Positions 33,965 through 42,331 of a stretch of 64,000 nt of DNA are shown one piece after another; within the stretch, counting starts at the first letter, position 1; each line of letters begins with the position of its first letter. Source of the DNA: Io17-Chloro-G2 sp034420695 (GTDB lineage: Bacteria > Chloroflexota > Dehalococcoidia > Lucifugimonadales > UBA3495); NCBI GenBank assembly GCA_034420695.1, contig DAOULB010000045.1, forward strand, positions 62,001 to 126,000, given 5' to 3'. Below the pieces are notes generated by a model. That model ran no database searches, had not been told where the DNA came from, and saw nothing but the letters and a program-made list of their open reading frames with translations. A program made the position numbers and the translations under genes.

Positions 33965-34606
33965 CTACTCCCGCTTGGGGGAGATGGTGACCTTGCGTTC
34001 CTCTCCGACGCCGGTGCTTTCGGTGCTGACTCCGGGATGGTCGGTGAGGGTGGTGTGGACGATGCGCCGGTCGGCAGCGGTCATGGGCTCCAAGGTAATG
34101 CTGCGCCGGGACTGGACAACACGGCTTGCCACCTTGGTGGCCATTTCCCGGAGGGAGTTTTCACGGCGTTGCCGGTAGTGTTCCACGTCCAACATCACCC
34201 GCACTTCGTCGCCGAATTCTTTGCGAACTATCAGGTTGACCAAGAATTGCAGTGCGGCCAGGGTCTGGCCCCGCCGCCCGATGAGCAAGCCGGAGTCCTC
34301 TCCCTCCAAGTCGATGACGGGGCCTCCCACTTCGGGGTCGTTGGCGGCCCTCAGGGTGCGGCTGACGTTGACCCCGGCGGACTGGAGGATGCGACTGACG
34401 GTCTCCACGGCCAGGGCGGCGGCGCTGGGTCCCTCGCTGATCTTGGTGACTTTGACCCGGGCCGGTTCAGCCCCGATGCCCAGGAAACCCGCTTTGCCGC
34501 TACTTAGTATTTCTACCTCGGCCTCGTCTCGGTCGACGTCTAGCTCTTTCAGGGCCAGCTCTATGGCCTCGTCGACGGTTCGGGCGCTCATGGTTCGTTC
34601 GTTCAT
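33965..34606 (-). CDS. jag: RNA-binding protein Jag (KhpB/SpoIIIJ-associated)
   Basis: Jag, 213 residues, has the three family modules: Jag-N (ARTVDEAIELALKELDVDRDE ... GFLGIGAEPARV), a KH domain with LIGRRGQTL, and an R3H domain (EPMTAADRRIVHTTLTDHPG). It binds RNA and works with YidC-dependent membrane biogenesis and cell elongation. ATG at 34606 has AGGAG 10 nt upstream. The N-terminal 107 nt overlap the C-terminal coding sequence of yidC in another frame, an unusually long overlap. Confidence 0.95.
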   Translation of the reverse strand: MNERTMSARTVDEAIELALKELDVDRDEAEVEILSSGKAGFLGIGAEPARVKVTKISEGPSAAALAVETVSRILQSAGVNVSRTLRAANDPEVGGPVIDLEGEDSGLLIGRRGQTLAALQFLVNLIVRKEFGDEVRVMLDVEHYRQRRENSLREMATKVASRVVQSRRSITLEPMTAADRRIVHTTLTDHPGVSTESTGVGEERKVTISPKRE

Positions 34607-35468
34607 CTTCTTGCGTCTCCTGCGACGGGGTTTGCTGCGTCCCTTGGGCCGGCTGGGCCGGCGAAGCCTGGGGAGCCGGCTTGGGGAACAGCGGGAACAG
34701 TGGTCCCCATCCCGTGATGAAATATTGTATAGCCACTCCGATTACGTTGGATACAATCCAGTACAGGGACAGGCCGCTGGGGAAAGTCAGGGAGAAGAAG
34801 GCGATCATCAGCGGCATCATCCACAACATCATTATTTGGTTGGACTGCTGCCTGGGGTCCGGCGAAGGCATGATGGTCATCTTCTGCTGGACCCAGGTGG
34901 TGATGAACACCAAGGCGGGGATGATCAGGTTCGTAGGATCGGGTTCCGCGAGGTCGAGCCACAAGAATCCGGGGTCCAGCGGCGCGGCGGCGAAGGCCAC
35001 GGTGAAGGGGGCCACGGGGTAGATCTTTTCCGCCAGTCCCACCAGTTTTTCCGGGCCGGTGTAAAGCGTCTGCACCAGGACGCGGAACAGCCCGAACAGG
35101 ATGGGCATCTGCACCACCATGGGGCCCAGGCAGCCGATGGGGCTTACACCGGCTTCCCGGTAAATCCGCATGGTCTCCTGGGATATCCGGGCCCGGTCCC
35201 GGGCGTAGCGTTCCTGCACCTCCCGTACCCTGGGCTGCAGGTCGCTCATGGCCCGCATCTGCTTGAGCTGCTTGAGGGTCAAGGGCAGGGTCACCAACCG
35301 GATGATTACCGTCAACAGGATGATGGCGATGCCCATCTGGTTGCCGGACACGACGTACAGCAACATCAGGGTGTTGAGGGTGGGCCGAATGATGAACTCG
35401 GTCCACGGGTTGAAGGCCGCAAGGACTGCGTCCCCCATTACGCCATTCAGCAGCCAGAGGAGTTCCAA
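34500..35468 (-). CDS. yidC: Membrane protein insertase YidC
   Basis: YidC/Oxa1, 322 residues, inserts proteins into the inner membrane. It lacks the large periplasmic domain, as in Gram-positive-type and Chloroflexota homologues. Core features: first helix (MGIAIILLTVIIRLVTLPLT) with the hydrophilic-groove Arg, cytoplasmic hairpin (LKQLKQMRAMSDLQPRV ... QERYARDRARISQE), PIGCLGPMVVQMPI, and FPSGLSLYWIVSN. The C-terminal tail is strongly basic (RRRPRRGRGR), which fits ribosome contact. That tail lies within the jag overlap; a frameshift there is possible but not needed. Confidence 0.95.
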   Translation of the reverse strand: MELLWLLNGVMGDAVLAAFNPWTEFIIRPTLNTLMLLYVVSGNQMGIAIILLTVIIRLVTLPLTLKQLKQMRAMSDLQPRVREVQERYARDRARISQETMRIYREAGVSPIGCLGPMVVQMPILFGLFRVLVQTLYTGPEKLVGLAEKIYPVAPFTVAFAAAPLDPGFLWLDLAEPDPTNLIIPALVFITTWVQQKMTIMPSPDPRQQSNQIMMLWMMPLMIAFFSLTFPSGLSLYWIVSNVIGVAIQYFITGWGPLFPLFPKPAPQASPAQPAQGTQQTPSQETQEDERTNHERPNRRRGHRAGPERARRRPRRGRGRNTK

Positions 35469-35576
35469 GCGGCTACTCTTCCTTCACAGGCGCCGGGCAT
35501 GAATGCCGGGCGTTCAGAAATGCCGGGAGGGCCGCCCGCCGGCCGATTTTAGCCGGTTGCACCGGGGCTATTCGGG

Positions 35577-36944
35577 TCAGTTGCACTGGGGCTCCTCGGT
35601 GTGGTGGCACCAGATCTGTTTACGGGAGGCTATGTCCAGCCGGGAAACGGTGCTGTCGTCGGCGCCGACGAAAATCGAACCCGCCGAAGCATCGATGGGC
35701 GCCAGGATGTCGGCATCCCGGGGCGTGGGTGAGTAGATAACTCTTTGCATGCCTATTTCCCCGGCCCTGGTGTCCAGAACGCTGATGGTGCCATTCTTGC
35801 CGGCTACCACCAGTCCCTGGGAGGTGAGCACCGGGGTGGAAACGATGGGCGAGCCCATGTCGTGCTTCCATAAAATGGCCCCGTTGCCGTCAACGGCGTA
35901 AACGTTGCCGTCCATAGACGGGGCGAAGATGGTCCTGCCATCGTCCACGGCCCCGGCCCAAAACCAGTTATCCCCATCCACTGACCATCGCAGGGCCCCG
36001 TCCAGCATGCTCAGCGAATAGAGCTTGCGGTCGAAGGAGCCGGCTATGACTTGGTCTCTAAACAGCAAGACCGGTCCTGCGACCACGCCTCCGGTAGTAT
36101 ATTCCCACTTCATTTCCCCCGACGACAGGAACACGGCGTAAACCTTCTTATCGTGGGACCCGAAATAGACCACGCCATCCCGGACTGCAGGGGTGGACCA
36201 GATTTTGTCTCCTGCCTGGAAAGGAAAGCCATCCCGAGGCTCTCCAGTGGCGGCATCGTAGGCGTACAGTCCGCCGTCTTCCGACCCTACCAGGACGGTG
36301 TTGGTGGAACGGTCCAGTACCGGCGAACCCACCAGTTCCGTTTCTATGCGGTCTCTTCCCTCGGGGCGGCGCCAGCCGATTTTCCCGTCGCGCCGGGGGA
36401 TGACGGTGCCGGACTCCACGGCGTAGAGGAAACCGTCGGCCTCGTTGGGCGTGCCCGCTATCACCGGCCCGGCAGAGGCGCCCTCCGACCGCATACGTTC
36501 GGCTTCCCGGGAAAGAGCGGTCTCTCCCAAGGCGTAGAGGTAACCGTCAATTCCGCTGAAGAAGACCCGCTTTCCCTTGATGAAGTAGGGCAACCCCGAC
36601 TCCCTGGCCACCGGGCTCAGTCCCCTGGCGTTTACGGTGCTCTGGCTCACCCCGGTGATGACGTACTCCCCCCAGGATGTCCCACCTTGTATTACCAAGG
36701 CGTCCCCGGGCAGGACCCCTCCGGCTTGGAAGTCGGCGCCGGGGTCGGTGAACCCTTCGCCGCCTATCGAAGTGACCCCATTGTTTCCGGCGGCGATGAT
36801 CAGGGCGTCGGCTACGAGGGGCGAGCTGTATCCCCCGCCGATGCCCCGGTCCTCTGACTGGTTAAAGCAGCCAACCAGGACCAAGAGGCCCGTCACAGCC
36901 AACAACGCTACCAGCGCCAACCTGTTGACGGCTGCCAAGGGCAT
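35577..36944 (-). CDS. PQQ-like beta-propeller lipoprotein (BamB-like)
   Basis: A 455-residue secreted lipoprotein. The signal peptide ends in LLVLVGC. The rest is a beta-propeller with repeated blades of the PQQ/BamB type (DGYLYALGE, DGGLYAYDAATGEP, DKKVYAVFLSSGEMKWEY, DRKLYSLSMLDGALRW, DGNVYAVDGNGAILWKHD). ATG at 36944 overlaps the stop of the upstream lipoprotein (TAATG). It sits between yidD and yidC, where most genomes have nothing. A role as a scaffold in outer-envelope or surface assembly is inference. Confidence 0.85.
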   Translation of the reverse strand: MPLAAVNRLALVALLAVTGLLVLVGCFNQSEDRGIGGGYSSPLVADALIIAAGNNGVTSIGGEGFTDPGADFQAGGVLPGDALVIQGGTSWGEYVITGVSQSTVNARGLSPVARESGLPYFIKGKRVFFSGIDGYLYALGETALSREAERMRSEGASAGPVIAGTPNEADGFLYAVESGTVIPRRDGKIGWRRPEGRDRIETELVGSPVLDRSTNTVLVGSEDGGLYAYDAATGEPRDGFPFQAGDKIWSTPAVRDGVVYFGSHDKKVYAVFLSSGEMKWEYTTGGVVAGPVLLFRDQVIAGSFDRKLYSLSMLDGALRWSVDGDNWFWAGAVDDGRTIFAPSMDGNVYAVDGNGAILWKHDMGSPIVSTPVLTSQGLVVAGKNGTISVLDTRAGEIGMQRVIYSPTPRDADILAPIDASAGSIFVGADDSTVSRLDIASRKQIWCHHTEEPQCN

Positions 36945-37519
36945 TACTGTTCCCCCAAGGGGCGGAAGGCCCACTTTTCTACCGGGGGGCCGAAGCCGTC
37001 GTCTTCCAGAGCGGTGAAGTTGCCCTGCTTGGTTGCCACGTAGATGGTTATCATATCGTCGGTCAGCACCGAAACAGGGGCCCCGTCGGCGTGGGGCTGG
37101 GCTTCGGTGCCGTGGGCTCCCCGGATGACGCTGAGGTCGTTGCCCCGGACTGCATCCACCAGCAACTGCTCGGTACCCAGCAGGATTGTCTGGCCGGTGG
37201 AGATGCCGCTGGTGCTGCTGACGGTGAGGGTGGTGTCGGACTCGGAGAAGGGGCGGCCTTCACTGATAACAGCCCGGCTGACGCTGACCTGGCTGCTGGC
37301 CGCGGCGGGGGACCAGCCCCTGCTGGTGCCTTCCAGGCGTTCTCCGGTGCAGGCGGAGAGAAACAGCACCGGCACCAAGGCCGCCAAGCCCACGGGGAGG
37401 GCCCGCTTCAGGGCTCTGGCGAGGAAGGCGGGTATCTTGGTCAATGCGGTATTCAGGCCGCCCTCAGACGCGGGGCCGGGCAGACGGGCCTTGGAGATGG
37501 AAGCGGGCGTCAACTTCAC
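36944..37519 (-). CDS. Lipoprotein of unknown function between yidD and yidC
   Basis: A 191-residue protein starting with GTG at 37519 that overlaps the yidD stop (GTGA). A signal peptide (VGLAALVPVLFLSAC) gives a lipid-anchored protein. The mature part contains one beta-rich module, DTTLTVSSTSGISTGQTI followed by LLVDAVRGNDLSVIRG, that resembles repeats seen in phage-like surface proteins; the PQQ lipoprotein downstream has a weaker version. The frame is open well upstream, but it then runs through yidD and rnpA and is not coding there. Tight coupling on both sides makes it part of the operon. Confidence 0.75.
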   Translation of the reverse strand: MKLTPASISKARLPGPASEGGLNTALTKIPAFLARALKRALPVGLAALVPVLFLSACTGERLEGTSRGWSPAAASSQVSVSRAVISEGRPFSESDTTLTVSSTSGISTGQTILLGTEQLLVDAVRGNDLSVIRGAHGTEAQPHADGAPVSVLTDDMITIYVATKQGNFTALEDDGFGPPVEKWAFRPLGEQ

Positions 37520-37725
37520 GGGACTGGATCGTAACCTTTGCCGCCGAAGGGATTGCACCTGGCAATGCGCCGGAGGCCCATCCAGCCGCCCTTGATGGTG
37601 CCGTACTTGAGGACTGCTTCCTGGGAATAGTGTGAGCAGGAGGGTTCGTACCGGCAGGCTGGGGGGAGGCAGGGGGAAATAGCCCGTTGGTAAAACCAGA
37701 TTGTCCAGTAAACGGCTCGTCTCAT
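37516..37725 (-). CDS. yidD: Membrane protein insertion efficiency factor YidD
   Basis: YidD, 69 residues, assists YidC-dependent insertion. The family signature is complete: FYQRAISPCLPPACRYEPSC with SHYSQEAVLKYG and GLRRIARCNPFGGKGYDPVP. It overlaps rnpA by 4 nt upstream and the lipoprotein gene by 4 nt downstream. Confidence 0.97.
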   Translation of the reverse strand: MRRAVYWTIWFYQRAISPCLPPACRYEPSCSHYSQEAVLKYGTIKGGWMGLRRIARCNPFGGKGYDPVP

Positions 37726-38096
37726 CGGGATGACTTGGCAGATGGCGGAGGGGCGGACGGTTGGTTCTTTTGAGACAGACTGGCTCGCTTGAGCAAACTT
37801 TCGGCGGCTTGCTGGATTTCTTGGAAACCGGCTTTACGGATGCCGGCGCGGGCAATGAATATAGCGTCCCAGCCGGGGTCAACGGGGCGCGAACGGACTG
37901 CTTCTCGCAACCTGCGCTTCACTCTGTTCCTTATGACAGCGTTGCCAATCCTCTTGCTGACTACAAAGCAAAAACGGCTGTGTTCCAGGCCGTTGGACAA
38001 GTACCGGAGCACCAAGAGGCGATTGGCCGTGCTGCTGCCGTAACGATGGACCTCGGAGATGCGGGAACTACGGGTTAAGCGGGACCTTTGTTGCAT
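37722..38096 (-). CDS. rnpA: Ribonuclease P protein component
   Basis: RnpA, 124 residues, is the protein subunit of RNase P, which matures tRNA 5' ends. The RNR motif is present in RIGNAVIRNRVKRRLREAVR with the upstream FCFVVSKR strand. The C-terminus has an extra Ser/Pro/Lys-rich tail of about 20 residues. It lies 23 nt after rpmH and overlaps yidD by 4 nt. Confidence 0.97.
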   Translation of the reverse strand: MQQRSRLTRSSRISEVHRYGSSTANRLLVLRYLSNGLEHSRFCFVVSKRIGNAVIRNRVKRRLREAVRSRPVDPGWDAIFIARAGIRKAGFQEIQQAAESLLKRASLSQKNQPSAPPPSAKSSR

Positions 38097-38119
38097 GACC
38101 GCGGCTTACCCGGGTACGT

Positions 38120-38257
38120 TCAGACGGTCAGCTTGTGTCTTCCCTTGAACCGCCTTCGCCTGAGGACGGCCCGGCCGTCGGAAGTGCTGGAGCGGGCGCG
38201 GAACCCGTGGACCCGGGCGCGGCGGCGTTTCTTGGGCTGATAAGTGCGTTTTGGCAT
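38120..38257 (-). CDS. rpmH: 50S ribosomal protein L34
   Basis: A 45-residue reading frame with the family sequence MPKRTYQPKKRRRARVHGF followed by RARSSTSDGRAVLRRRR and KGRHKLTV. It is the first gene of rpmH-rnpA-yidD and lies 25 nt downstream of a near-consensus promoter. The length is normal for L34. Confidence 0.97.
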   Translation of the reverse strand: MPKRTYQPKKRRRARVHGFRARSSTSDGRAVLRRRRFKGRHKLTV

Positions 38258-38281
38258 AACATCAAGGCTCTAAGCTCCAAG

Positions 38282-38311
38282 ATTATAGGGGCAGCCAAAA
38301 AGCCGCGTCAA
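38282..38311 (-). promoter_or_regulatory. Sigma70-type promoter of rpmH operon
   Basis: On the minus strand, TTGACG (38311-38306) and a consensus TATAAT (38287-38282) are separated by 18 bp, about 25 nt before the rpmH ATG. This is the best promoter match I found in the window and fits the high expression expected of rpmH. Confidence 0.85.
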
Positions 38312-38528
38312 GGGCAGGGCGGGCCGGCATGGGGGCTTTTTGCTTCTGCTGACCGGTTCGACTTCGGGCTTTACGAGGGGGATGGCCGGGCCTGCCCGCC
38401 ACTGACTACACCCCATCCCTCTGTTCCGGAGGCTGCTTATGGTGGGTGAGGCGGTTCGCCGCCGGTTGGGGCAGCCCGGTGCACCAATGCTTCTTGGACC
38501 CAGGGAATGTTGACCCTCAACCGGCGGT

Positions 38529-39662
38529 TCATTCCAAAGACTTGGGATTGATTGGCGTAGGCATTTCCTGCACTGCCGGGAGGACTTTTTCGGCGAAGAG
38601 TTTGAGGCTCTTCTCCGCTTTTTCCCTAGGCATGCCGCCGTAGAACACGTGGAGCACGAGCTTCTCAAGGCTGATGGTCTGTTGCAGTGTCTTGATCCTT
38701 TCGATGATTTCGTCCGGCGTGCCGATGGGTTGCGTTGCGCGCCGGGCGGCGAAACCGGCATCCGCGGAGCCGACGTCGGCCCGCTGGCGCAAGAGGTACT
38801 CCTCGTAGCCGTGGATGCCCTCGTAGCCCGGGTTGTTCCATTCGAAGTAGTGGTGTTGGGCCGCTGTGAGCTGGTTATGGAAGTAAGTCCACCCCTCTTC
38901 GGCTTCCGCCCCGGACTCGGCGCAGTACATCCACAGCATAGTGGTGGGCTGGTCGGGCGGAAGGCCTAGTTCCTTACGGACCCGGTTGAACCTTCGCACC
39001 TTGTCGGTCATTTCGACGACGTCATCCCCGGCCACGAACATCTGCCCAAGACCATTTTCGGCGGCCAGCCTTGCCGACGCTTCGGTTGTAAACGCCACCT
39101 TAATGTCCTTGGTAAGTTCACCCTTGTGGCGGGCTTGGGGGCGAATACTGGTGGGCGGAATATTGTAAATATCGCCTTGGAACTCGAAGCGCTCCGCGCC
39201 GTCGGCAGCCCTGATGACGTTGATCACATCGTAGAAATACTTGTGCGACTTTTCTATTGGGTAGCCCAGGGAGGCGTACTCGTGGGGAGCGATGCCGCGG
39301 CCGATTCCCAGGTGAAGGCGCCTGCCCCTGAGCAAGATGTCGAGCATGGAAATCTCGGATGCCAGGCGGACCGGGTTCCACCAGGGAGCGACGATGACCG
39401 CCGTACCCACGTCGACACGGCTGGTGCGGCCAGCCCAGTAGGCCAGGTACTGCAAGGGGTTGGGCTGCATCGAGTAAGCGGAACCGTAGTGCTCGGTTGC
39501 CCAGATTGAATCGAAGCCCAACGGTTCGACCAGTTCTCCCATGTAGAGGGTGTCGTCCATGTGCTTGGCGTCCGGCACCGCCGGCGGGCGGTCGTAGTCT
39601 TCCAACATCAGGCGTTCCCAGTCACCTTGGTTATAACCAGTGACCATCACTCCACAGTGCAT
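38529..39662 (-). CDS. LLM-class flavin-dependent oxidoreductase
   Basis: A 377-residue bacterial-luciferase-like TIM-barrel monooxygenase. Typical segments: FDSIWATEHYGSAYS, VDVGTAVIVAPWWNPVRLASE, LHLGIGRGIAPHEYASLG (phosphate-binding barrel end) and the C-terminal GTPDEIIERIK with PREKAEKSLKLFAEKVLP. AAGGAGG precedes ATG at 39662. Members use FMNH2 or F420 to oxidise diverse small molecules. Not adjacent to a pathway that would reveal the substrate. Confidence 0.88.
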   Translation of the reverse strand: MHCGVMVTGYNQGDWERLMLEDYDRPPAVPDAKHMDDTLYMGELVEPLGFDSIWATEHYGSAYSMQPNPLQYLAYWAGRTSRVDVGTAVIVAPWWNPVRLASEISMLDILLRGRRLHLGIGRGIAPHEYASLGYPIEKSHKYFYDVINVIRAADGAERFEFQGDIYNIPPTSIRPQARHKGELTKDIKVAFTTEASARLAAENGLGQMFVAGDDVVEMTDKVRRFNRVRKELGLPPDQPTTMLWMYCAESGAEAEEGWTYFHNQLTAAQHHYFEWNNPGYEGIHGYEEYLLRQRADVGSADAGFAARRATQPIGTPDEIIERIKTLQQTISLEKLVLHVFYGGMPREKAEKSLKLFAEKVLPAVQEMPTPINPKSLE

Positions 39663-39973
39663 TGGCGTGTTCCTCCTTCAGGTTCCTTTGGTTGACCCGG
39701 GGGGTAGTTTATCCTTCAATGCGGCAAGGTGGAAACTTGCCACGGAAAGTTTGCGGCGTCAGTATAACCGTTTCTTGAGGCCGGCACTTGGGCACCGGCC
39801 TGCCGCCCCCCGGCGGTTGAGGCACCGCAGGGCGCTGGACGCCGCCTGAGAGAGGGATTAACATGTAATAACATAGCCGGCTTACCCAACAGCTCGGTTT
39901 TCAGAATGCTGAGTCTTCAAGATGCTGGCAGACAGTCGCCAGCAGAGGTCCAATCTCCCAAATCCCTGCTTTA
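39663..39973. other. Intergenic region upstream of tRNA-Leu
   Basis: About 310 bp with no gene. A 7-bp stem (AGGCCGG/CCGGCCT) with a 10-nt loop lies at about 39778-39801. The promoter of tRNA-Leu must be here, but no clear match was found. Confidence 0.45.
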
Positions 39974-40059
39974 GCCGAAGTGGCGGAATGGTAGACGCGC
40001 CGGTCTCAAAAACCGGTGGGGGCAACCCCGTGTCGGTTCGAATCCGACCTTCGGCACCA
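39974..40059 (+). tRNA. tRNA-Leu (anticodon CAA)
   Basis: An 86-nt gene with a full cloverleaf: acceptor GCCGAAG/CTTCGGC plus A, anticodon arm CCGGT, loop CTCAAAA, ACCGG (anticodon CAA), a class II long variable arm (GGGGGCAACCCC), T arm GTCGG/CCGAC, and an encoded CCA at the 3' end. Reads UUG codons. Confidence 0.97.
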
Positions 40060-40183
40060 ACTACCGGCAGTCTTCTCTGCAGTAGAATTCCTTGCGGAGC
40101 AGGAACCGTTTTAGACGCGTTAGAGCGTTCTCCGTCCCCACGAGGTCAAAGCAGACCCCAATCCAAATCCGGAGGCTGCAGTC

Positions 40184-40553
40184 ATGACGGTGCAATTGGA
40201 GAAGTTCAAGTATCCAGGGCCCGGCGGAGAAGGCGGACGGGAAAGGGAAGGCGGCACCACGTCCTTTCCCATGTACAGCAGCGATGCGGTAATCAGCACC
40301 GTGCAGATTTTCCCCAAGGGCACCGGCAACAAACTCCACATGCATCCCGCTCAGGACGGATACTGGCTGGTGCTGGGGGGGCCGGGCCCATTTCTACGGG
40401 GAAGGAGAAGTGCTGTTGGCCGACTTGGGCAAGTACGAAGGCACCTTCGTCCCCCACGGGACCCGCTACCACTTCGTCTGCGGCGGCGACGAGCCCTTGG
40501 AGATTCTGCGGGTCAGCATGAACCTTCCCGGCCATCCCGCGAGCAACGACTAG
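40184..40553 (+). pseudogene. Cupin-domain protein with a frameshift in a G run
   Basis: The first half (STVQIFPKGTGNKLHMHPAQDG, then YWLVLGG) and the second half (AHFYGEGEVLLADLGKYEG, then VPHGTRYHFVCGGDEP) are the two halves of one small cupin beta-barrel with a metal His motif, but in different frames. They join if one G is removed from the run of seven G at 40375-40381. This is either a genuine frameshift or a sequencing error at the homopolymer. The restored protein would have about 122 residues and end at 40553. It is followed after 51 nt by a carboxymuconolactone-decarboxylase-like gene on the same strand. Confidence 0.8.
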
Positions 40554-40604
40554 TGTTCCGGGAGGTTCCCGGTTTGGAATCGCAGCATACAGGGAAGTAA
40601 GAAA

Positions 40605-41159
40605 ATGCCGCGTTTGCCCCGGCCCAGGCGTGAAGACTTCGACGAGGAGTTGCGCCGGGTCTTCGACGAGGTTTCCGGCGACGGCCCAGGATCGGGCGGC
40701 GGTCCGATGTCCATCCTGGCTAACAGCCCCGAAATGGCCCGCCGGGCGGTCCCCCTGTTCAACTACGTTCGCAACGAGTCTTCCCTGCCTTGGAAAGTGC
40801 GGGAACTGGCGATGCTGGTTACCGCCAGGGCTTTGGACTGCCAGTACATCTGGAATGCCCATGCCGCATTGGGGCGGGAAGCGGGCCTCAGCGATGAGCT
40901 GGTGGACTCCCTGCGGGACAGGCAGCCCCTGCCACAGCTGGCCAGGGAAGAGAGGGCGGTTCTGGACTTGGGAACCGAGTTCTTTAATACTCGCCGGGTC
41001 GGCCAGGACACCTTCGACTCCGTCCTGGAACTATTTGGGGCCCGGGGCTTGGTGGAATTGACCACCCTGATGGGGTTTTACGCAATGCTGGCGTTCAACG
41101 CCAACGCCGTGGACTTGGGGCTACCGCACCCCGGCCCGGAACCTCCCCTACCGGTCTAG
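40605..41159 (+). CDS. Carboxymuconolactone decarboxylase/AhpD-like protein
   Basis: A 184-residue all-helical protein of the CMD/AhpD superfamily. The central helix pair VRELAMLVTARALDCQYIW with NAHAALGREAGLSDELV carries a single Cys and the family His; the second Cys of the CxxC redox motif of AhpD is absent, so peroxidase activity is doubtful. Likely co-transcribed with the upstream cupin. Members act as decarboxylases or have unknown roles in aromatic catabolism. Confidence 0.85.
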   Translation: MPRLPRPRREDFDEELRRVFDEVSGDGPGSGGGPMSILANSPEMARRAVPLFNYVRNESSLPWKVRELAMLVTARALDCQYIWNAHAALGREAGLSDELVDSLRDRQPLPQLAREERAVLDLGTEFFNTRRVGQDTFDSVLELFGARGLVELTTLMGFYAMLAFNANAVDLGLPHPGPEPPLPV

Positions 41160-41307
41160 GGAAACTGCCAACAAGTCCGGCAGGCGTTCCTACTTCCATT
41201 TTGGGAGAAGGTTTGGAAAGGGGGTATGACGGTCCCTATCATTCGGGGCCGGGACTATTCGAAGGACTCATACCGCAAGACCACCCCAGAGAAGAGAAGG
41301 CGGAGTC

Positions 41308-41562
41308 CTATTGGCCCTGTTCCGCCGGGTCCAGCCAACCCTCGGCGATCAATTCCGTGGTCCCGCCGTCGATGTTGACGTAATAGGTCCGGGGTGCGCC
41401 GGGCTCCAGTTCCAAGCGGGTTCCCGCCCAGTCCTGAGTCAACTGAGGAACGATGGTTCCCAGGTTCCCTTTGGCGCTTTCCGTGGGCGGCCAGAAAGCC
41501 CCGCCGTCGGCCAACTTGATACGAACCCTCTGGTTAACGTCGAACCGGAATGAGCCGGCCAC
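41308..41562 (-). CDS. Small beta-rich protein of unknown function
   Basis: An 84-residue protein with predicted short beta strands (QRVRIKLADGG, LGTIVPQL, TRLELEPGA, TYYVNIDGG), reminiscent of SH3/KOW-like small barrels. No family assigned. Amino-acid composition is typical of real genes. It is convergent with the CMD-like gene. Confidence 0.5.
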   Translation of the reverse strand: MAGSFRFDVNQRVRIKLADGGAFWPPTESAKGNLGTIVPQLTQDWAGTRLELEPGAPRTYYVNIDGGTTELIAEGWLDPAEQGQ

Positions 41563-41739
41563 CTTGGTCCCTCCCCAGGCCCCATAATAAACGGGCCATC
41601 TACTTTGCCGGCACTTATTTTAGCACCTGCCGGATTAGACCTGATTCCACCTGCGCGGCCAAAGACCGGACCGGATGCCGCCGGGCGCGTTTCCGGCCGC
41701 TGCCTTGCTTTCCCCATGGCCCTCCAAGAAGGCCCAGGT

Positions 41740-41769
41740 TTGCGCGCTGCGCCGGATTGGTGGGATAAT
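41740..41769 (+). promoter_or_regulatory. Possible promoter of the VOC/nuclease unit
   Basis: TTGCGC (41740-41745) and GATAAT (41764-41769) with 18-bp spacing lie 39 nt before the VOC start at 41808. Moderate consensus match; by eye only. Confidence 0.35.
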
Positions 41770-41807
41770 GGGCCCATCGCCGAAGAGAGCGGACAGGAGG
41801 CGTTGTC

Positions 41808-42326
41808 ATGTCCAAGATAAGCATGATTCACCACATCAACATCCAGATTACCGACCGGGAACGCACCCGTGAATGGTACGAGCGGGTGCTGGGAGCCGAG
41901 TTCCTGGACCGGGGGCCGGCATTGAACCGCCGTCAGCTCCAGTTTCGCCTGGGCACCGGGGAAATCCACACTTCCGACACCAACGACCTCATCAAGGTGC
42001 CCCGGGTCCACTTCGCCATCGAGGTTGAGGACTTCGACGCCATGCTGGCCTTCTTGGACGCCCAGGGAGTTGCCTATTCCAAAGAAGCCGGCGGCGCATT
42101 CACCGGCACCGGCGGTGACGACCCCTACCAGGGGACCAGGGAGGACACCGGGGAGCGTTACACCTATATACGCGACCCCGATGACAACCTTATCGAACTG
42201 GTGTACCACCCCCGGGGGCTGGAAAGCTCCTCCGGAGAGGCAATCGGGCTGACACACGACCCCGAAAACGTCCGCTGGACGCAGATAGAAGGGTTCGTGG
42301 AGGCTGCCTACGCGGAGGAGGGATAA
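41808..42326 (+). CDS. VOC-family (glyoxalase/dioxygenase fold) protein
   Basis: A 172-residue vicinal-oxygen-chelate protein. Metal-ligand positions can be placed at the His of HHINIQITD, the His of VHFAIEV and the Glu of DNLIELVYH. The fold is a complete paired beta-alpha-beta-beta-beta module with a C-terminal extension. The substrate is unknown. The nuclease gene starts 6 nt after its stop, so the two share a transcript even though their functions look unrelated. Confidence 0.88.
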   Translation: MSKISMIHHINIQITDRERTREWYERVLGAEFLDRGPALNRRQLQFRLGTGEIHTSDTNDLIKVPRVHFAIEVEDFDAMLAFLDAQGVAYSKEAGGAFTGTGGDDPYQGTREDTGERYTYIRDPDDNLIELVYHPRGLESSSGEAIGLTHDPENVRWTQIEGFVEAAYAEEG

Positions 42327-42331
42327 ACATT

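Noticed and set aside
38320..38528. Origin of replication next to rpmH
   Set aside because: rpmH often neighbours dnaA/oriC, but I found no DnaA-box cluster or dnaA gene here.
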